The position numbers were made by a program, and so were the translations under genes. A model generated the notes under the pieces. It saw nothing but the letters and a program-made list of their open reading frames with translations. It searched no databases and was not told the DNA's origin. Positions 42,294 to 53,200 of a DNA stretch of 64,000 nucleotides are shown piece by piece (the first letter of the stretch is position 1; each line of letters opens with the position of its first letter). This stretch comes from CAYWQB01 sp964460785 (GTDB lineage Bacteria > Chlamydiota > Chlamydiia > Chlamydiales > CAYWQB01), in assembly GCA_964460785.1 (NCBI GenBank), contig CAYWQB010000001.1:728935-792934 (forward strand), read 5' to 3'.

Positions 42294-42728
42294 ATGAGCA
42301 ATCCTATTACACTGGAAGCAGCTTATCATGAATTTATTGAGCACTTGCCTTTTTTTCTCCCTGATGGAGTGATAGAAATTGACCTTAAGCTACTGCATGA
42401 GAATAAGATCTTATCTCCCAACAAAAAAGCCTCCTCGAAAGAAATTAAGCACTACTTTCATATCATTGAAACTCCTGAAAAAATTACTCTATTTAATGAT
42501 GATTATGTTGTTTGGATTGCACCTCAGAAGCTAGGAGATCGCTCTTTAACGCTCACTTTAGTCGCCAAGCTTATGGAAGAAAAAAAACAACCAGAGCTGG
42601 AGCTAGCCTTTTCAAGCAGGGGCGTTTACAATACTTCTCAAATCGTTTTACAGGTATTAGAGCATTTTCTTGAGGAGATCAATGAAAATGACAAAATGTT
42701 AGAGTCCATTAGCAAGGGTGAGGAATAG
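42294..42728 (+). CDS. Conserved hypothetical next to rsbW (CT550-like by position)
   Basis: A 144-residue acidic protein of alpha/beta composition (YHEFIEHLPFFLPDGVIEID, ITLFNDDYVVWIAP, LTLVAKLMEEKKQPELELAF). I recognise no domain. A strong purine-rich ribosome site (GGAGGAGAAG) lies before the ATG. Its end overlaps the end of rsbW by 20 bases in the convergent sense, and dacF lies divergently upstream, the same neighbourhood as CT550 in Chlamydia. Homology to CT550 is inferred from position only. Confidence 0.65.
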   Translation: MSNPITLEAAYHEFIEHLPFFLPDGVIEIDLKLLHENKILSPNKKASSKEIKHYFHIIETPEKITLFNDDYVVWIAPQKLGDRSLTLTLVAKLMEEKKQPELELAFSSRGVYNTSQIVLQVLEHFLEEINENDKMLESISKGEE

Positions 42729-43143
42729 ACTTACTCAAGCAAAGAATATTGGTATTTTGCTTGCGAGAATAGGTAACCTCATCCATCAACTCTGTGATAA
42801 AAAAGCGGCCTAAGCCACCAATTGATCGTTTTTCAAGAGGAATATCTTTGGGGGAAACAACTGGAGCAGCAACCGGATTAAATGGAATGCCCTGATCTTC
42901 AATCACAATATAAAAACGGTCTTTGCCAGAGTTTAAAGTGCAGGAAATCTTGACTTTTCCCTTTGCTTGCTTTGGGTAAGCATAACTCAAAATATTGACA
43001 AGGGCCTCTTCTGCAACAAGCTCTATTTGCTTCAAATCTTTATTAGAAAATGAGAGAGATTTTGCCTGCTTTGCAACAAAGGATAGCATTTTAGGAAGTT
43101 GGTCCATGTCAGACTGGAACGTTTGACTATGCTCCTTTACCAT
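42709..43143 (-). CDS. rsbW: RsbW-type anti-sigma factor/serine kinase
   Basis: A 144-residue GHKL-fold ATPase. N-box in VAEEALVNILSYAYP, G1 box in IVIEDQGIPFNP, G2 box in SIGGLGRFFITELMDEV. In Chlamydia RsbW belongs to a partner-switching system with RsbV/RsbU that has been linked to sigma factor control and metabolism sensing. Start at ATG 43143; an upstream in-frame TTG is rejected because no ribosome site precedes it. Partners are not in this window. Confidence 0.9.
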   Translation of the reverse strand: MVKEHSQTFQSDMDQLPKMLSFVAKQAKSLSFSNKDLKQIELVAEEALVNILSYAYPKQAKGKVKISCTLNSGKDRFYIVIEDQGIPFNPVAAPVVSPKDIPLEKRSIGGLGRFFITELMDEVTYSRKQNTNILCLSKSIPHPC

Positions 43144-43221
43144 TATACACCGCAAAACCCAATCAAGTGTAGCAATCGGCCCTTATAAGAGCTCCTATCT
43201 TGCAAATCAAGAAAATTGTCG

Positions 43222-43785
43222 CTACAAAGACATCTCACTATACACACGATCTGCAACCTTTTGTGCAAGGCGCTGATAAAGAGCGAGCTGAGCAAACCCC
43301 TTTGCAGCAGACTCTGAATCTAGCTGCCCTAGGGAAAACTCAATAATATCTTCTTCAACTGCACCAATTGGTAAAAAGTCAAAAAAGTTTGATTCCGACA
43401 GATATTGCACAGGAATCGCTTCTTCTCCCAAGAAAAGATCCTCTAGCGAAAACTTCACAAGCAAGTCTTTTCTTTTTTGAGAGGCAACCAGGCGATCTTT
43501 TTCACTTTCTAAAGAGCGAGGAAATTGGAATCCTACATTCTCACTACGAGAAGAAACAATTTCTACATTTAAGCGATAACGAGCTTCCCCATTGGAGAGA
43601 TATTGAAGAGGCCCCTGTGTTGACACAGCCTCAATCAGAGCTGTAGTAAAAGCCCCTTCACTATCCCCTGGAATGTAAGGAATACTAACTGTCGGATCAT
43701 GCTGCAGGTTTTTATGGGAGAGGATGCGATAACCACATGAGGACAAGAAAACAGCAAGTAAAAGTGCTATGCCCCACCTATGCAT
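43222..43785 (-). CDS. LptE-like outer-membrane lipoprotein
   Basis: A 187-residue lipoprotein: signal sequence WGIALLLAVFLSSCGYRI with lipobox LSSC, cysteine near residue 17. The following YRI, TVSIPYIPGD, and the alternating pattern FTTALIEAVSTQG, ARYRLNVEIVS fit the LptE/RlpB fold, which plugs LptD for LPS export. Start at ATG 43785, overlapping the BamD-like stop by 8 bases; a Met 27 bases further upstream is possible. The Chlamydia gene at this place (CT548) has been given a similar tentative role. LptE assignment is by fold pattern and context. Confidence 0.7.
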   Translation of the reverse strand: MHRWGIALLLAVFLSSCGYRILSHKNLQHDPTVSIPYIPGDSEGAFTTALIEAVSTQGPLQYLSNGEARYRLNVEIVSSRSENVGFQFPRSLESEKDRLVASQKRKDLLVKFSLEDLFLGEEAIPVQYLSESNFFDFLPIGAVEEDIIEFSLGQLDSESAAKGFAQLALYQRLAQKVADRVYSEMSL

Positions 43786-44752
43786 CAATTGAAATCCCGA
43801 CTTCCTTTGCATAAGACTCTAATTCACTCAAGCGGGCCCCCGCTTGCTGAGCCGTTTTTGTATTAGGAAACTGCTTCATCAAACTATAATAATAGACCAC
43901 AGAAGCTTTTGCCTGCTTTTTTCTCTCATATAGCTGGCCTGTTTCAAACAGGCTCTCTGCATACATCTCTTCCATCTGCAGAACCTGCTTTTCTACTTCA
44001 GCAACGAGGGGATCTCCAGGGAAGCTTCGTGCAAAACGTCTTAGGTTTACACGTGCATGCTCAAGAAGATCTGGATCTAGCGTCGACTTATTTAACTGCA
44101 ACCGATAGATATCTGACAGCTTCACAAAAGCCCTAGCAGACTTCGGATGGTTAGGGAATTTTGTAATTAGCTGGTGGTAAATTTCCATCGCAGAGGTGTA
44201 GTCTTTCATCTCTGTATAGACCAATGCTTTGGAAAAATACGACTGTGCTGCAAGGTTACTTGCAGGAAAGGAAAAAATAATCTCGTCATAGATTTCAAGA
44301 GCTTCATCTTTTCCTGAAGCCCATTTAGGCAGCTTTTCTATACCAAATAGGTGGCGCTTTGCTCCCTCTCTATAAGCTTCTGCAATAGAGTATTTGTAAG
44401 AAAAGGCCTCTTCAAAATGAGAACCTTCGCTTAACTTACTAAGATATTGGGATAAGAACTCATTCGCGATAGCTTCTTCTCCAAGATGATAGGCCGCAGC
44501 ACCTGTATAAAATAAAGCTTCTTCCCCATAAGAGGTCTCTCCGAAATGCTCTACTAATGTTCTAAATTGCTTATAGGCCTCATTCCACTGTTCAGACTGA
44601 AATGCTCCTAGTCCCATATCAAAGTGTGTTTTTGGCTCAAACTTAGGAGAAAATTTCGCATCATAAATTTTGCCATCTTGGAACACATACCCAGCATGTA
44701 ATGAACTCAAGCAAAAGAGAGATAAAAAAGTAGAAGCAAGTAATTTACGCAT
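43778..44752 (-). CDS. BamD-like TPR outer-membrane assembly protein
   Basis: A 324-residue exported protein with TPR repeats: signal sequence LLASTFLSLFCLSSLHAG, then AFQSEQWNEAYKQFRTLVEHF, EALFYTGAAAYHLGEEAIAN, DYTSAMEIYHQLITKFPNHP, and QAKASVVYYYSLMKQFPNTK. This is the BamD/YfiO pattern; BamD is part of the beta-barrel assembly machine. No lipobox cysteine fits well, unlike classical BamD. Start at ATG 44752. It overlaps the LptE-like gene by 8 bases, so two outer-membrane assembly factors are coupled. Confidence 0.8.
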   Translation of the reverse strand: MRKLLASTFLSLFCLSSLHAGYVFQDGKIYDAKFSPKFEPKTHFDMGLGAFQSEQWNEAYKQFRTLVEHFGETSYGEEALFYTGAAAYHLGEEAIANEFLSQYLSKLSEGSHFEEAFSYKYSIAEAYREGAKRHLFGIEKLPKWASGKDEALEIYDEIIFSFPASNLAAQSYFSKALVYTEMKDYTSAMEIYHQLITKFPNHPKSARAFVKLSDIYRLQLNKSTLDPDLLEHARVNLRRFARSFPGDPLVAEVEKQVLQMEEMYAESLFETGQLYERKKQAKASVVYYYSLMKQFPNTKTAQQAGARLSELESYAKEVGISIDA

Positions 44753-44833
44753 AGTGTGTCTCAAAAATATGCTATTTAAAGTATTGCGATTGTCTCATAG
44801 AGAGCGGAAAAGTGCAAGACAGAGCGAAACTAG

Positions 44834-47800
44834 CTATTTAATGGCCTGAGAAACTAAAGAGAATGCATCATTTTTCTCTATTTTTTTCTTTAGCTCTTCT
44901 TTCCATGTAATCTGGATAGACTTATCTAAAAATAACTTAGCAACTTCGTGGTTTTCGCTCTGAAAAGAGAGGGTTACCTCTTCACTTCCAGGATGCCCCA
45001 TCAATAGAGTTTTTAAGTCTAAGAGATGGCTTAAACGCACGGTATCAAGGTTGACGACAAGCTCCATTTTTTCTTCCTGCTTAGCTTCTTGCTTTTTCTG
45101 TAGGCTGCGCTTTTTTCTCTCTTCCTGGAAAGCTATTTTCTGCTTTGCCTTATCATACATTTCATCGCATTCACGAATCATTTCTTCATTGGCTCCACCA
45201 ACATCTCCAAGCCACTTACAGGAAAGTTTTGGCAAACTCCCAGCCTCTTCTACAGCAATGACTGCATAGAGCAACTGATTTTCCTTTAGTAACTCATGAT
45301 GGGCTTCAAAAAGGTCTGGCCAAACAGGAAGGTCAAAATGCTCCACTCCATCACTGATTTGCAAAAAGGCAAACTTCCGCTGTGTTTTATTGGAAATTTT
45401 TACAGATACCCCTTCGACAATAAACGCTGTGCGAATCACGGACAATCGGTCTAGCTCTTTGACCTTTGCAAGAGGGATACAGCAAAGGCGCTGTAAAAGA
45501 TCCCGACAAGCATGCAGTGGATGCCCGGTCACAAAAAAGCCCAACAGCTCCTTTTCTTTCATAAGAAGCTCTCTTTCTACCCACTTTTGCTGAACTTCTG
45601 GAGGCTTAGAGAAGTTATCTTGTGGGTCTTCTCCCATCAAAGAGAGAAAGTTCATGACACCACTTGCCTGCTCTTTTCTTTGGCGCACTGCTTCTGAGTG
45701 CATCGCTTCAATACTTTCCAGTAAAGCATCCCGATCCCACTTTGTAAAATCAAAAGCTCCTGCAAGAACAAGGTTCTCTACCGTTTTCTTCCCAACTTTT
45801 TTTGGATCTAAGCGTTGAAAAAAGTCGTAAAGACCTTTGTAAGGCCCTTTCTTTTCTCTTTCTTCGATAATTGCCTGTACCACTCCCTCTCCGACACCCT
45901 TGACTGCAGAAAGGGCAAAACGAATCCCTTCATCTGTTGGGGTAAAGGATGTGCCTGAGATGTTTACATCAGGGGGAAGGATGTGAATCCCCATATTTTG
46001 GCTTTCTCGCAAAAACTTAGCGACTTTGGAGATATCATCTCGGTCACAAGTAAGAAGAGCTGCCATCCATTCTGTGGGGTAGTTGGCTTTCAAATAGGCA
46101 GTTGTATAGGCAAGGTAACTGTATGCTGCTGCATGAGACTTGTTAAATCCATAAGCCGCGAACTTGGCCATTTTATCAAAAATAGCAAGAGCTTGTTGTT
46201 CAGGGATATCATTCCCCATAGCCCCCGTGCGGAATTTTTCTCTTTGCAAAGCCATTTGCTCTGCATCCTTCTTCCCCATTGCCTTACGCAAAATATCCCC
46301 TTCTCCAAGAGAGTAATTTGCCAGTGTTTGGGCAATCTGCATCACCTGTTCTTGGTAAACCATGACACCATAGGTCTCAGATAAAATATCTTTCATCCAG
46401 GGGTGATCATACTCTATTGGTTCCCGCCCATGTTTCCGGTTAATGAAGGAGGGAATCATGTCCATCGGACCAGGCCGATAGAGCGAGACTACCGCGATAA
46501 TCTCTTCAAAGTTATCGATATGAAGTTGGCATGCAAGGTCCTGCATGCCGCCAGATTCCATCTGGAAAACACCTAGTGTCTTTCCCTGATTTAAAAGGTT
46601 GAATGTGGTCTCATCTTCAAGGGGAAGGCGCGTCCAGTCAATTTTTTCCCCCTTACTTACCTCGATCATTTTTACTGCTGTCACAATACTAGTCAGCGTT
46701 TTTAGACCTAAGAAGTCCACCTTCAGCATCCCAACAGCTTCTACAAACTTCATGGAGTACTGTGTCACAGGTATTTCAGCATCTTTTGCGGTACAGATCG
46801 GAATATGGTTGGTAAGAGGATCCCCACAAATGATCACCCCTGCAGCATGGATCCCTGTATTTCGAATCGAGCCCTCAAGGATTTTTCCCATTTTGATCAC
46901 TCGGCCTACATCTTCATCTTGCCCAGCCCAATCTGAAAGCTCTTTATCAAGTTCAAGAGCTCTTTCTAGAGTCATATTGGGGTCTTCAGGCACTAAGGCT
47001 GCAATTTTGTTCACGGTGCTCAAAGGGATGCTCAGCACTCTGCCAACATCTTTGATCACCATTTTTGCCTTCATTTTTCCAAAAGTGATGATTTGTGCAA
47101 CGTTTTCCACCCCATACTTTTCAAGCGTATAACCAATCACCTCAGCCCGCCGATCCATGCAAATATCGACATCGATATCAGGGTAAGAAAATCGTTCAGG
47201 GTTGATAAAACGCTCAAAGAACAAATTGAAGCGCAAGGGTTCGATATCAGTGATGCCTATCAAATAAAGGACAATTGATCCTGCTCCAGACCCTCTCCCT
47301 GGCCCTACGGGAATGCCCTGATTCTTTGCCCAATGAATAAAGTCCCAAACAATTAATAAGTAGTCGCACATCCCCTTAGGAGCAATAATGCTCATCTCTA
47401 ACTCAAGGCGATCTTTTACAACTTGTAATGGATCTTGGTCGGGATATTTCTCTTGGACTTTTTTTAATTCTTCTTCTCTATACCTCTCAGGAATGCGCTC
47501 ATCACATAACTTCCGCAAAAAGCGTTCGACAGCTTGGGCTCTTTCCTCCTCTGAACACTCCTTATTTTCTAAAGAGGGAGGAGTGAAAACAGGGTAGTGT
47601 TTTGTTTTAAAATCGAGCTTTAACTGACACTTCTCTGCGATGTCCAAAGTATTAGATATTGCCTGTGGAACATCCTGAAATAGTTGCTCCATTTGTTCAG
47701 GACTTTTGAAGTACATCTCATGGGAAGCATATGTTCGCCGTTTAGGATTTGGCACGCGAAACTTTGGGATCCCCGAGGCATCTTTTTCCCAAATTTCACA

Positions 47801-48556
47801 TGGTTCCCCTGACTGAACATTTAGCAAGGCTTCATGCGCCTTCCAATCCTCTCGATTCAAATAGTGCGTATCATTTGTTGCGACAAGAGGAATAGAAAGC
47901 TCTTCTGATAAAGCGATCAAAGAGCGATTGACTTTTTCCTGTTGCTGGATAAATTCTTGATACTTTTGCTCCAACCATGTCTCTTCAAAAATTCCATCTG
48001 CGCGTAAGTCCTCTTCACTCATGGGGTGGCGCTGAATCTCTAAATAATAGTCCTCTCCAAAAAGCTCTCGATGCCATAAAATTTCTTGTTTTGCGGCCTC
48101 TTCACCATCATTTAGTAAAGCTTGGGCAACCATTCCAGACATACAGCCAGAAAGACAAATAAGCCCGGCACTATATTGTTTAATTAGCTCCTTATCAACG
48201 CGAGGAAAGTAGTAAAATCCATCAAGAAAGCCTTTGGAGCTTAATGCACAGAGGTTGTGATACCCTTGGTCATTTTTTGCGATTAAAGGCAGGTTGTAGG
48301 CTACTCTCTTGCCTGACAACTTGGCTTTTTCTAAACGAGAAGAGGGAGCTACATAAACCTCACAACCGATAAGAGGTTTAACTGACTGACTCTCACATGC
48401 CTTAAAAAACTCTACTGCCCCAAATAAATTTCCATGATCCGTCAGAGCTACAGCGGGCATCTTATATTCAGCAGCGCGCTTTGCTAAATCTTTTATAGAT
48501 AGAGAAGCATCTAGAATAGAATACTGAGAGTGAACGTGCAGGGGCACCCAAGCCAT
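44834..48556 (-). CDS. dnaE: DNA polymerase III alpha subunit
   Basis: The replicative polymerase, 1240 residues. PHP domain at the N-terminus (PLHVHSQYSILDASLS, ALTDHGNLFG), palm domain with GPGRGSGAGSIVLYLIGITD and PDIDVDICMDRR holding the catalytic aspartates, then FNKSHAAAYSYLAYTTAYLK, a helix-hairpin-helix (VKGVGEGVVQAI) and an OB domain near residues ~1000-1100. The last ~120 residues are Lys/Glu-rich. Order uhpC-dnaE is as in Chlamydia. Confidence 0.97.
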   Translation of the reverse strand: MAWVPLHVHSQYSILDASLSIKDLAKRAAEYKMPAVALTDHGNLFGAVEFFKACESQSVKPLIGCEVYVAPSSRLEKAKLSGKRVAYNLPLIAKNDQGYHNLCALSSKGFLDGFYYFPRVDKELIKQYSAGLICLSGCMSGMVAQALLNDGEEAAKQEILWHRELFGEDYYLEIQRHPMSEEDLRADGIFEETWLEQKYQEFIQQQEKVNRSLIALSEELSIPLVATNDTHYLNREDWKAHEALLNVQSGEPCEIWEKDASGIPKFRVPNPKRRTYASHEMYFKSPEQMEQLFQDVPQAISNTLDIAEKCQLKLDFKTKHYPVFTPPSLENKECSEEERAQAVERFLRKLCDERIPERYREEELKKVQEKYPDQDPLQVVKDRLELEMSIIAPKGMCDYLLIVWDFIHWAKNQGIPVGPGRGSGAGSIVLYLIGITDIEPLRFNLFFERFINPERFSYPDIDVDICMDRRAEVIGYTLEKYGVENVAQIITFGKMKAKMVIKDVGRVLSIPLSTVNKIAALVPEDPNMTLERALELDKELSDWAGQDEDVGRVIKMGKILEGSIRNTGIHAAGVIICGDPLTNHIPICTAKDAEIPVTQYSMKFVEAVGMLKVDFLGLKTLTSIVTAVKMIEVSKGEKIDWTRLPLEDETTFNLLNQGKTLGVFQMESGGMQDLACQLHIDNFEEIIAVVSLYRPGPMDMIPSFINRKHGREPIEYDHPWMKDILSETYGVMVYQEQVMQIAQTLANYSLGEGDILRKAMGKKDAEQMALQREKFRTGAMGNDIPEQQALAIFDKMAKFAAYGFNKSHAAAYSYLAYTTAYLKANYPTEWMAALLTCDRDDISKVAKFLRESQNMGIHILPPDVNISGTSFTPTDEGIRFALSAVKGVGEGVVQAIIEEREKKGPYKGLYDFFQRLDPKKVGKKTVENLVLAGAFDFTKWDRDALLESIEAMHSEAVRQRKEQASGVMNFLSLMGEDPQDNFSKPPEVQQKWVERELLMKEKELLGFFVTGHPLHACRDLLQRLCCIPLAKVKELDRLSVIRTAFIVEGVSVKISNKTQRKFAFLQISDGVEHFDLPVWPDLFEAHHELLKENQLLYAVIAVEEAGSLPKLSCKWLGDVGGANEEMIRECDEMYDKAKQKIAFQEERKKRSLQKKQEAKQEEKMELVVNLDTVRLSHLLDLKTLLMGHPGSEEVTLSFQSENHEVAKLFLDKSIQITWKEELKKKIEKNDAFSLVSQAIK

Positions 48557-48612
48557 AGTTTATCTCCTCGATAAAGAGGAAGAGTCTACTGGCCTTTGAA
48601 CTTTTCCTAAAG

Positions 48613-48637
48613 GGGCATCTTCAATTTTAAGATGCCC
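48613..48637 (-). terminator. Hairpin at the end of uhpC
   Basis: GGGCATCTT (48613-48621) and AAGATGCCC (48629-48637) form a perfect 9-bp stem with a 7-base loop. The uhpC stop codon lies in the loop-side part of the stem. The downstream sequence on the minus strand (CTTTAGGAAAAG) has no long U-run. Confidence 0.55.
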
Positions 48638-50000
48638 GCTTAGGAATAAGATAAGGAGTACGTGCCTTCCAGATAGGTGTAATCAACAAGAGCACGAGGC
48701 AAATACTGACACCGAGAGCGACAAAATAGCCTCCCCATCCCCAGACATCGATCATCTTCCCTATAGGATACCCAGCAAACATTGCTCCAACATAAGCGAC
48801 CCACCCCGAAGCAAAGCCAGACGCCGTTCCTGCAGCTCGCTTATGGGACAGTTCTACAACAGCCATACCAAGTAGCATATGTGGGCCATATGTACAAAAG
48901 CCAATCACAAACATCAGAGCTGTATCAACTCCAACGCCCCCAGGTAAAGCCCAAAAAAGTCCAAGAGCTCCAACTAAAAACAACATAAAAAAGATGTTTA
49001 AAGGAATTCTTCTACCTTTGAAAATCTTATCCGAAGCCCAACCAGCAAAAAGGTGACCAACAGTCCCCCCAATATCAAAGATCCCTACACAACTGACTGC
49101 TGCTGCATAAGAGTACCCTTTTACTTCTCGAAGATAAAGAGGCGCCCAATCTGTAATTGCATTGCGCAACATAAGAACAAAGAAGAGAGCGACTGCTAAA
49201 ATCCAAACATAGGGATTACGAAAGACAAAGTCGAGTAGCAAACGACGCACACTTATGTGCTCTTCATCCTGCTCTTTTTTGTCTGCATCAGGGTAGTCCT
49301 CATTAAATTTTTCAATCGAAGGCAACCCCATAGATTCTGGGGTATCTCGCAAGCGATTAATGAGCCATAGCCCCATTAAAATACTAATCACCCCAGGGAT
49401 ATAAAGAGCATATTGCCACCCAAGAGGACGCACAAGGAAGGGAAGCACAAAGCTAACAAACGCCCCTCCTGCATTATGGGAAATTCCCCAGATTCCCCAC
49501 CATCGGCCACGCTCTGATTGGGAGTACCAAAAACGCAGTAGCCTAGCGCAGGCCGGCCAACCAAAACCTTGGAAGATTCCATTAATCCCCCAAAAAATAG
49601 CAAAGGCCCATAAGGAGGAGGACGCCCCAAAGCAAAAATTTGCAATCCCTGTCGCAATTAGACCTAACGGTAAGAAATATCTTGGGTTCGAGTTATCAGA
49701 GACAAGACCGGCCAGAAATTTACTGATAGCATAGCTAGCAGCCATCACTGTCCCTAGGATCCCTAGTTGAGCGCGAGTAAACCCAAATTCTTCTACCTCA
49801 AGAAGAAGAGGCATTGCCGCTCCAAAACTTCTTCGAGTAATGTAAAAAAACGCATATCCTAAAAACATAGAATAGAAAATGCGAATCCGCCAGTGACGGT
49901 ACATTGCTTTAACTTTTAGAGAATCTTCTATCTCAGGTAACTTTGGCTGTGCTCGCAGTGCACTCAGTAAACTCACACCTAACCTCTCGATATTCCACAT
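48627..50000 (-). CDS. uhpC: Hexose-phosphate:phosphate antiporter UhpC
   Basis: A major-facilitator transporter of the organophosphate:Pi antiporter family, 457 residues and 12 membrane segments. FYSMFLGYAFFYITRRSFGAAM-like opening, GLVSDNSNPRYFLPLGL between segments 2 and 3, WGINGIFQGFGWPACARLL and WWGIWGISHNAGGAF are family motifs. Chlamydia pneumoniae UhpC was shown to take up glucose-6-phosphate; here that substrate is inferred. It precedes dnaE on the same strand and diverges from the 1138-residue gene. Confidence 0.93.
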   Translation of the reverse strand: MWNIERLGVSLLSALRAQPKLPEIEDSLKVKAMYRHWRIRIFYSMFLGYAFFYITRRSFGAAMPLLLEVEEFGFTRAQLGILGTVMAASYAISKFLAGLVSDNSNPRYFLPLGLIATGIANFCFGASSSLWAFAIFWGINGIFQGFGWPACARLLRFWYSQSERGRWWGIWGISHNAGGAFVSFVLPFLVRPLGWQYALYIPGVISILMGLWLINRLRDTPESMGLPSIEKFNEDYPDADKKEQDEEHISVRRLLLDFVFRNPYVWILAVALFFVLMLRNAITDWAPLYLREVKGYSYAAAVSCVGIFDIGGTVGHLFAGWASDKIFKGRRIPLNIFFMLFLVGALGLFWALPGGVGVDTALMFVIGFCTYGPHMLLGMAVVELSHKRAAGTASGFASGWVAYVGAMFAGYPIGKMIDVWGWGGYFVALGVSICLVLLLITPIWKARTPYLIPKRAS

Positions 50001-50119
50001 AACTTGTGAAGGATTTTAGAACCCTCCAAAACTGGCGGCACTTCATAATCCTTATAATTATTCCTAGTCAATACTTTTAAACTCAAAACTATCCACTTTG
50101 CCCCTATAGGCAAAAAGAT

Positions 50120-50148
50120 TTGAAAAATACTATGCCTTCGATTATTTC
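50120..50148 (+). promoter_or_regulatory. Weak putative promoter of the 1138-residue gene
   Basis: TTGAAA (50120-50125) and TATTTC (50143-50148) are 17 bases apart, about 60 bases before the ATG at 50211. The 210-base divergent gap to uhpC shows no other convincing signal. Confidence 0.25.
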
Positions 50149-50210
50149 CTGCTCAAGGTGCGATAAATACCGTCTCATTCCAAGAGCGCTTTGCAAAGGA
50201 CACCACCTCT

Positions 50211-53200
50211 ATGTTCACCATCACATTTCAACAAAATGACCAATCCTCCGAACAAAGCCTAGATTTCACTAAGCCTGGAGAAATCACAGTTGGTTCCGCA
50301 GAAGAGCATACCATTCATGTGGATTGGGGAAAAGAAGACTCTCTTCTTTGCACTATTTCCTTAACAGACGACTCTGTTGAAGTCTCCCCTGCAGAGGGGG
50401 TGGAAGACCTCATGGTGAATGGTTCTGCTCTTACCTCTCCCCTTGAAGTCTCTTATCCCCTAGACCTTCGTTATCAAGACATTCAAATAAAAGTAACAAC
50501 TTCTCCTTCTAACTCTCTTTCAGAAGCGGAACTCTCCAGCCTTATGCAAGAGCTAGAAGCCAGCACTTCTGTAGGAATGCAAGACGCAACTCCTAGTGAG
50601 TCCTCCTCCCCTACGGAAGAAGCCTCTGATTCTTCTAAAGAAGTGGAATCCTCTCTTGAGGAAGACTTGGCTGCAGTAGAAGAGGCTCTTCAGGCCTCAT
50701 CTGCCAGCACAGAAAGTGGAGATGAAGCAAAAGCAATCGACCTCTCCACTCTCATGGAAGAGGCAAGCCAATTTCACATGGATGAACCCCCAGCCCAAGA
50801 GGAGTCCTCTCCTGCTTTTACTCCTCCTACAGAAGTGGAATTTGCAGAAGAGGAAGAAGACTCACAGCCGCAGCTTGCAGAAGAGCCTAAGCCTACCTCT
50901 CAGGATCTTGAGTATCCTTCCGTAACAACAGCAGTGCCTCCCACAAGTAAACCTCAAGACACACAAACACAACCTGCACCCCAAGAGCCTATAGCCCCGA
51001 AACCTCGATTTAAAGCTAACACCATTTATACAGGGCTGAAAAAGAAAAGCCCTACCTGGCTCCTTATCTTTCTTCTACTTCTCCTTGGAGTTTTGGGCAC
51101 CTTGTTCGTTAATCAACAAGAAAAGCTCAAGCAGCAGCAAGCTGCTCGTCGGATGTGTGATATTGCGATGACTTTATGGGCAAGCCAGAACATCTACCAA
51201 GAAGATATTCCATCCTTGCTTCCCTTAGACTCTGGCATGACGGAGAGCCGTATCGCTTCTATTCTTCCTAATAGCTTTTCGCCCCCTAAACTAGGTTCCC
51301 CTTTACTTACTCCCTATGGCTATCACATAGATATTCAACTCTTGGAAGATGCCTCTTTTCTACTTATCGCCTCTCCGAACTCTAGCCTATTAAACAGCCT
51401 TTTTGGCAAAAAAACGATGGTGATTCATAGTGAATCTATGCTGATCAAGCAAGTCTCTGATAAGGCAAATGAATTCCTACAATTAGATCCAACATCTCTA
51501 AAAGATAAAATCCATAATCTTCCGAACTTTGATGTAGTGAATTCTCCACGCGCTGCAAAACTTGGCTTTTTCACTCCTCTAGCCTGGCAGCAGGAATTTC
51601 AACGAACAGAGAGTCCTATTTATACCTTTCCTCGCTACTTCTCTATTGCACAAGAGGGCATTCAACTCCTTTCACAACTAGCGTTAAAAGATTCATCCCC
51701 TTCATCCGTTCTTACCGCCACAAGCTTTTTTAACCGCTTTGCAAAAGCTACAGCGTATCCATTTTACTCCACTGTTTCAAAAAGAAAGCTAGAGGACATT
51801 CGCAAAAATCTTTCTGACTTTGGCCCATTTTTTCAAAGTCTTCCCCTTGCTCACATCAAGCTAAATAGTGAAGAAGATGGTATTTCCAAGGTTGAATTCA
51901 TTGAACCTTCTCTAAAGTTAGCCAAAATCTACCAGTCCCTACATTCCACATCCAATCAGGTTCAAAAAAATACCCCCTCTTTAGCAACTGAGGGGAAAAC
52001 AAAGCTCAAGCTCCAGCTAGACACTCTTCTCCAAGCAGCAAACAAGCCTTTGCTGCAAGCAAAGAGTCAACTCAGCACATTTCTCAACCAAAAGCAAAAT
52101 CCTTTATCTGAAGACTTCCTTCCTATTTACCATCAGCTCTCAGCGGACTTTCTCTCTTCTCATCAAAAAGCTGTGGAAACCCTTCAGCTTAGGTTATCTA
52201 GCCTTTATCAGAATTGGAATGATACTGAAGCAAATCAAAAGATATTTTTTGATCTCATCTCACAAGAAGGACTTTCTCCTTACCTTTCCTCTCCATTACA
52301 TAGTGAAGAGTTAGAGGAAGCCTCTTTCTCTTCCACCTCTGAAAAGAGCCTTTCTTTTGCTACACAAATTACACAATTTTTGAATGCCACTACATACCAA
52401 GAAACTCTTTCCATAGCGAAAGTGCTCCACTCCTTGTCTGCAGAGCAAGCCGCCCCCACTCCTGAACAAGCCTTATCTAGACAAAGTAAATTTCAAAAAG
52501 CGATGCTGAAAAAGTTCGAACACATCATCTTGAGTACAAGTAGCCGGTCTGCTGAAAAGCAAGGTGAAACAAAACTTTTTCTTCAAAATGCTGGGACTTT
52601 ATTTTCTCTTGCACGCCTAAGTTCTCTACAGCAGCAAAACTTTTTTGATTATCTTTTTGATGAACTAGGAGCTGAAATTCGCAAGCTCCCTTACAATAGT
52701 TACCTCATTCTAAAAGAGCTTCATGACATGAAGCTAAAAGATGACCGCATTGACAGTGAAATCGACGATATATCTCAAGTTAATGATAACCTGCAGAATA
52801 TCCCCCTTGCAGTCACCAAACAAATTGACAGTGAGGAAGAAATCTTAGATATTGCGCGTATTGGCCGCCAACTTCTTGCTCACGCTCGCTCTCTTCCTCC
52901 TTCAAAAGAAAGGTCTGAAGAGCTTGAAGATGCTATTGGTTTATTGCGCGAAGGCTTGCCCACATCAAGTGCTCTTTGGGCTCCCATTTTACAAGCCAAC
53001 CTCTACCTTGTTGAACTTCCTCAGGAAAAGATACAAGAGTTGCTAGCCAAGGTGCCCGGTCTTGCAAACCTACAAGACAACCCTATTTTTGATATTGATG
53101 AAGCACTTAAAAGATATCAGGCGCAGAAGCTCGATATCGCAGAGGATTTAAAAAGAGGAAATTCTTATGAGCAAGAACAAGTCGCCTCTCTTCAAGGCCT

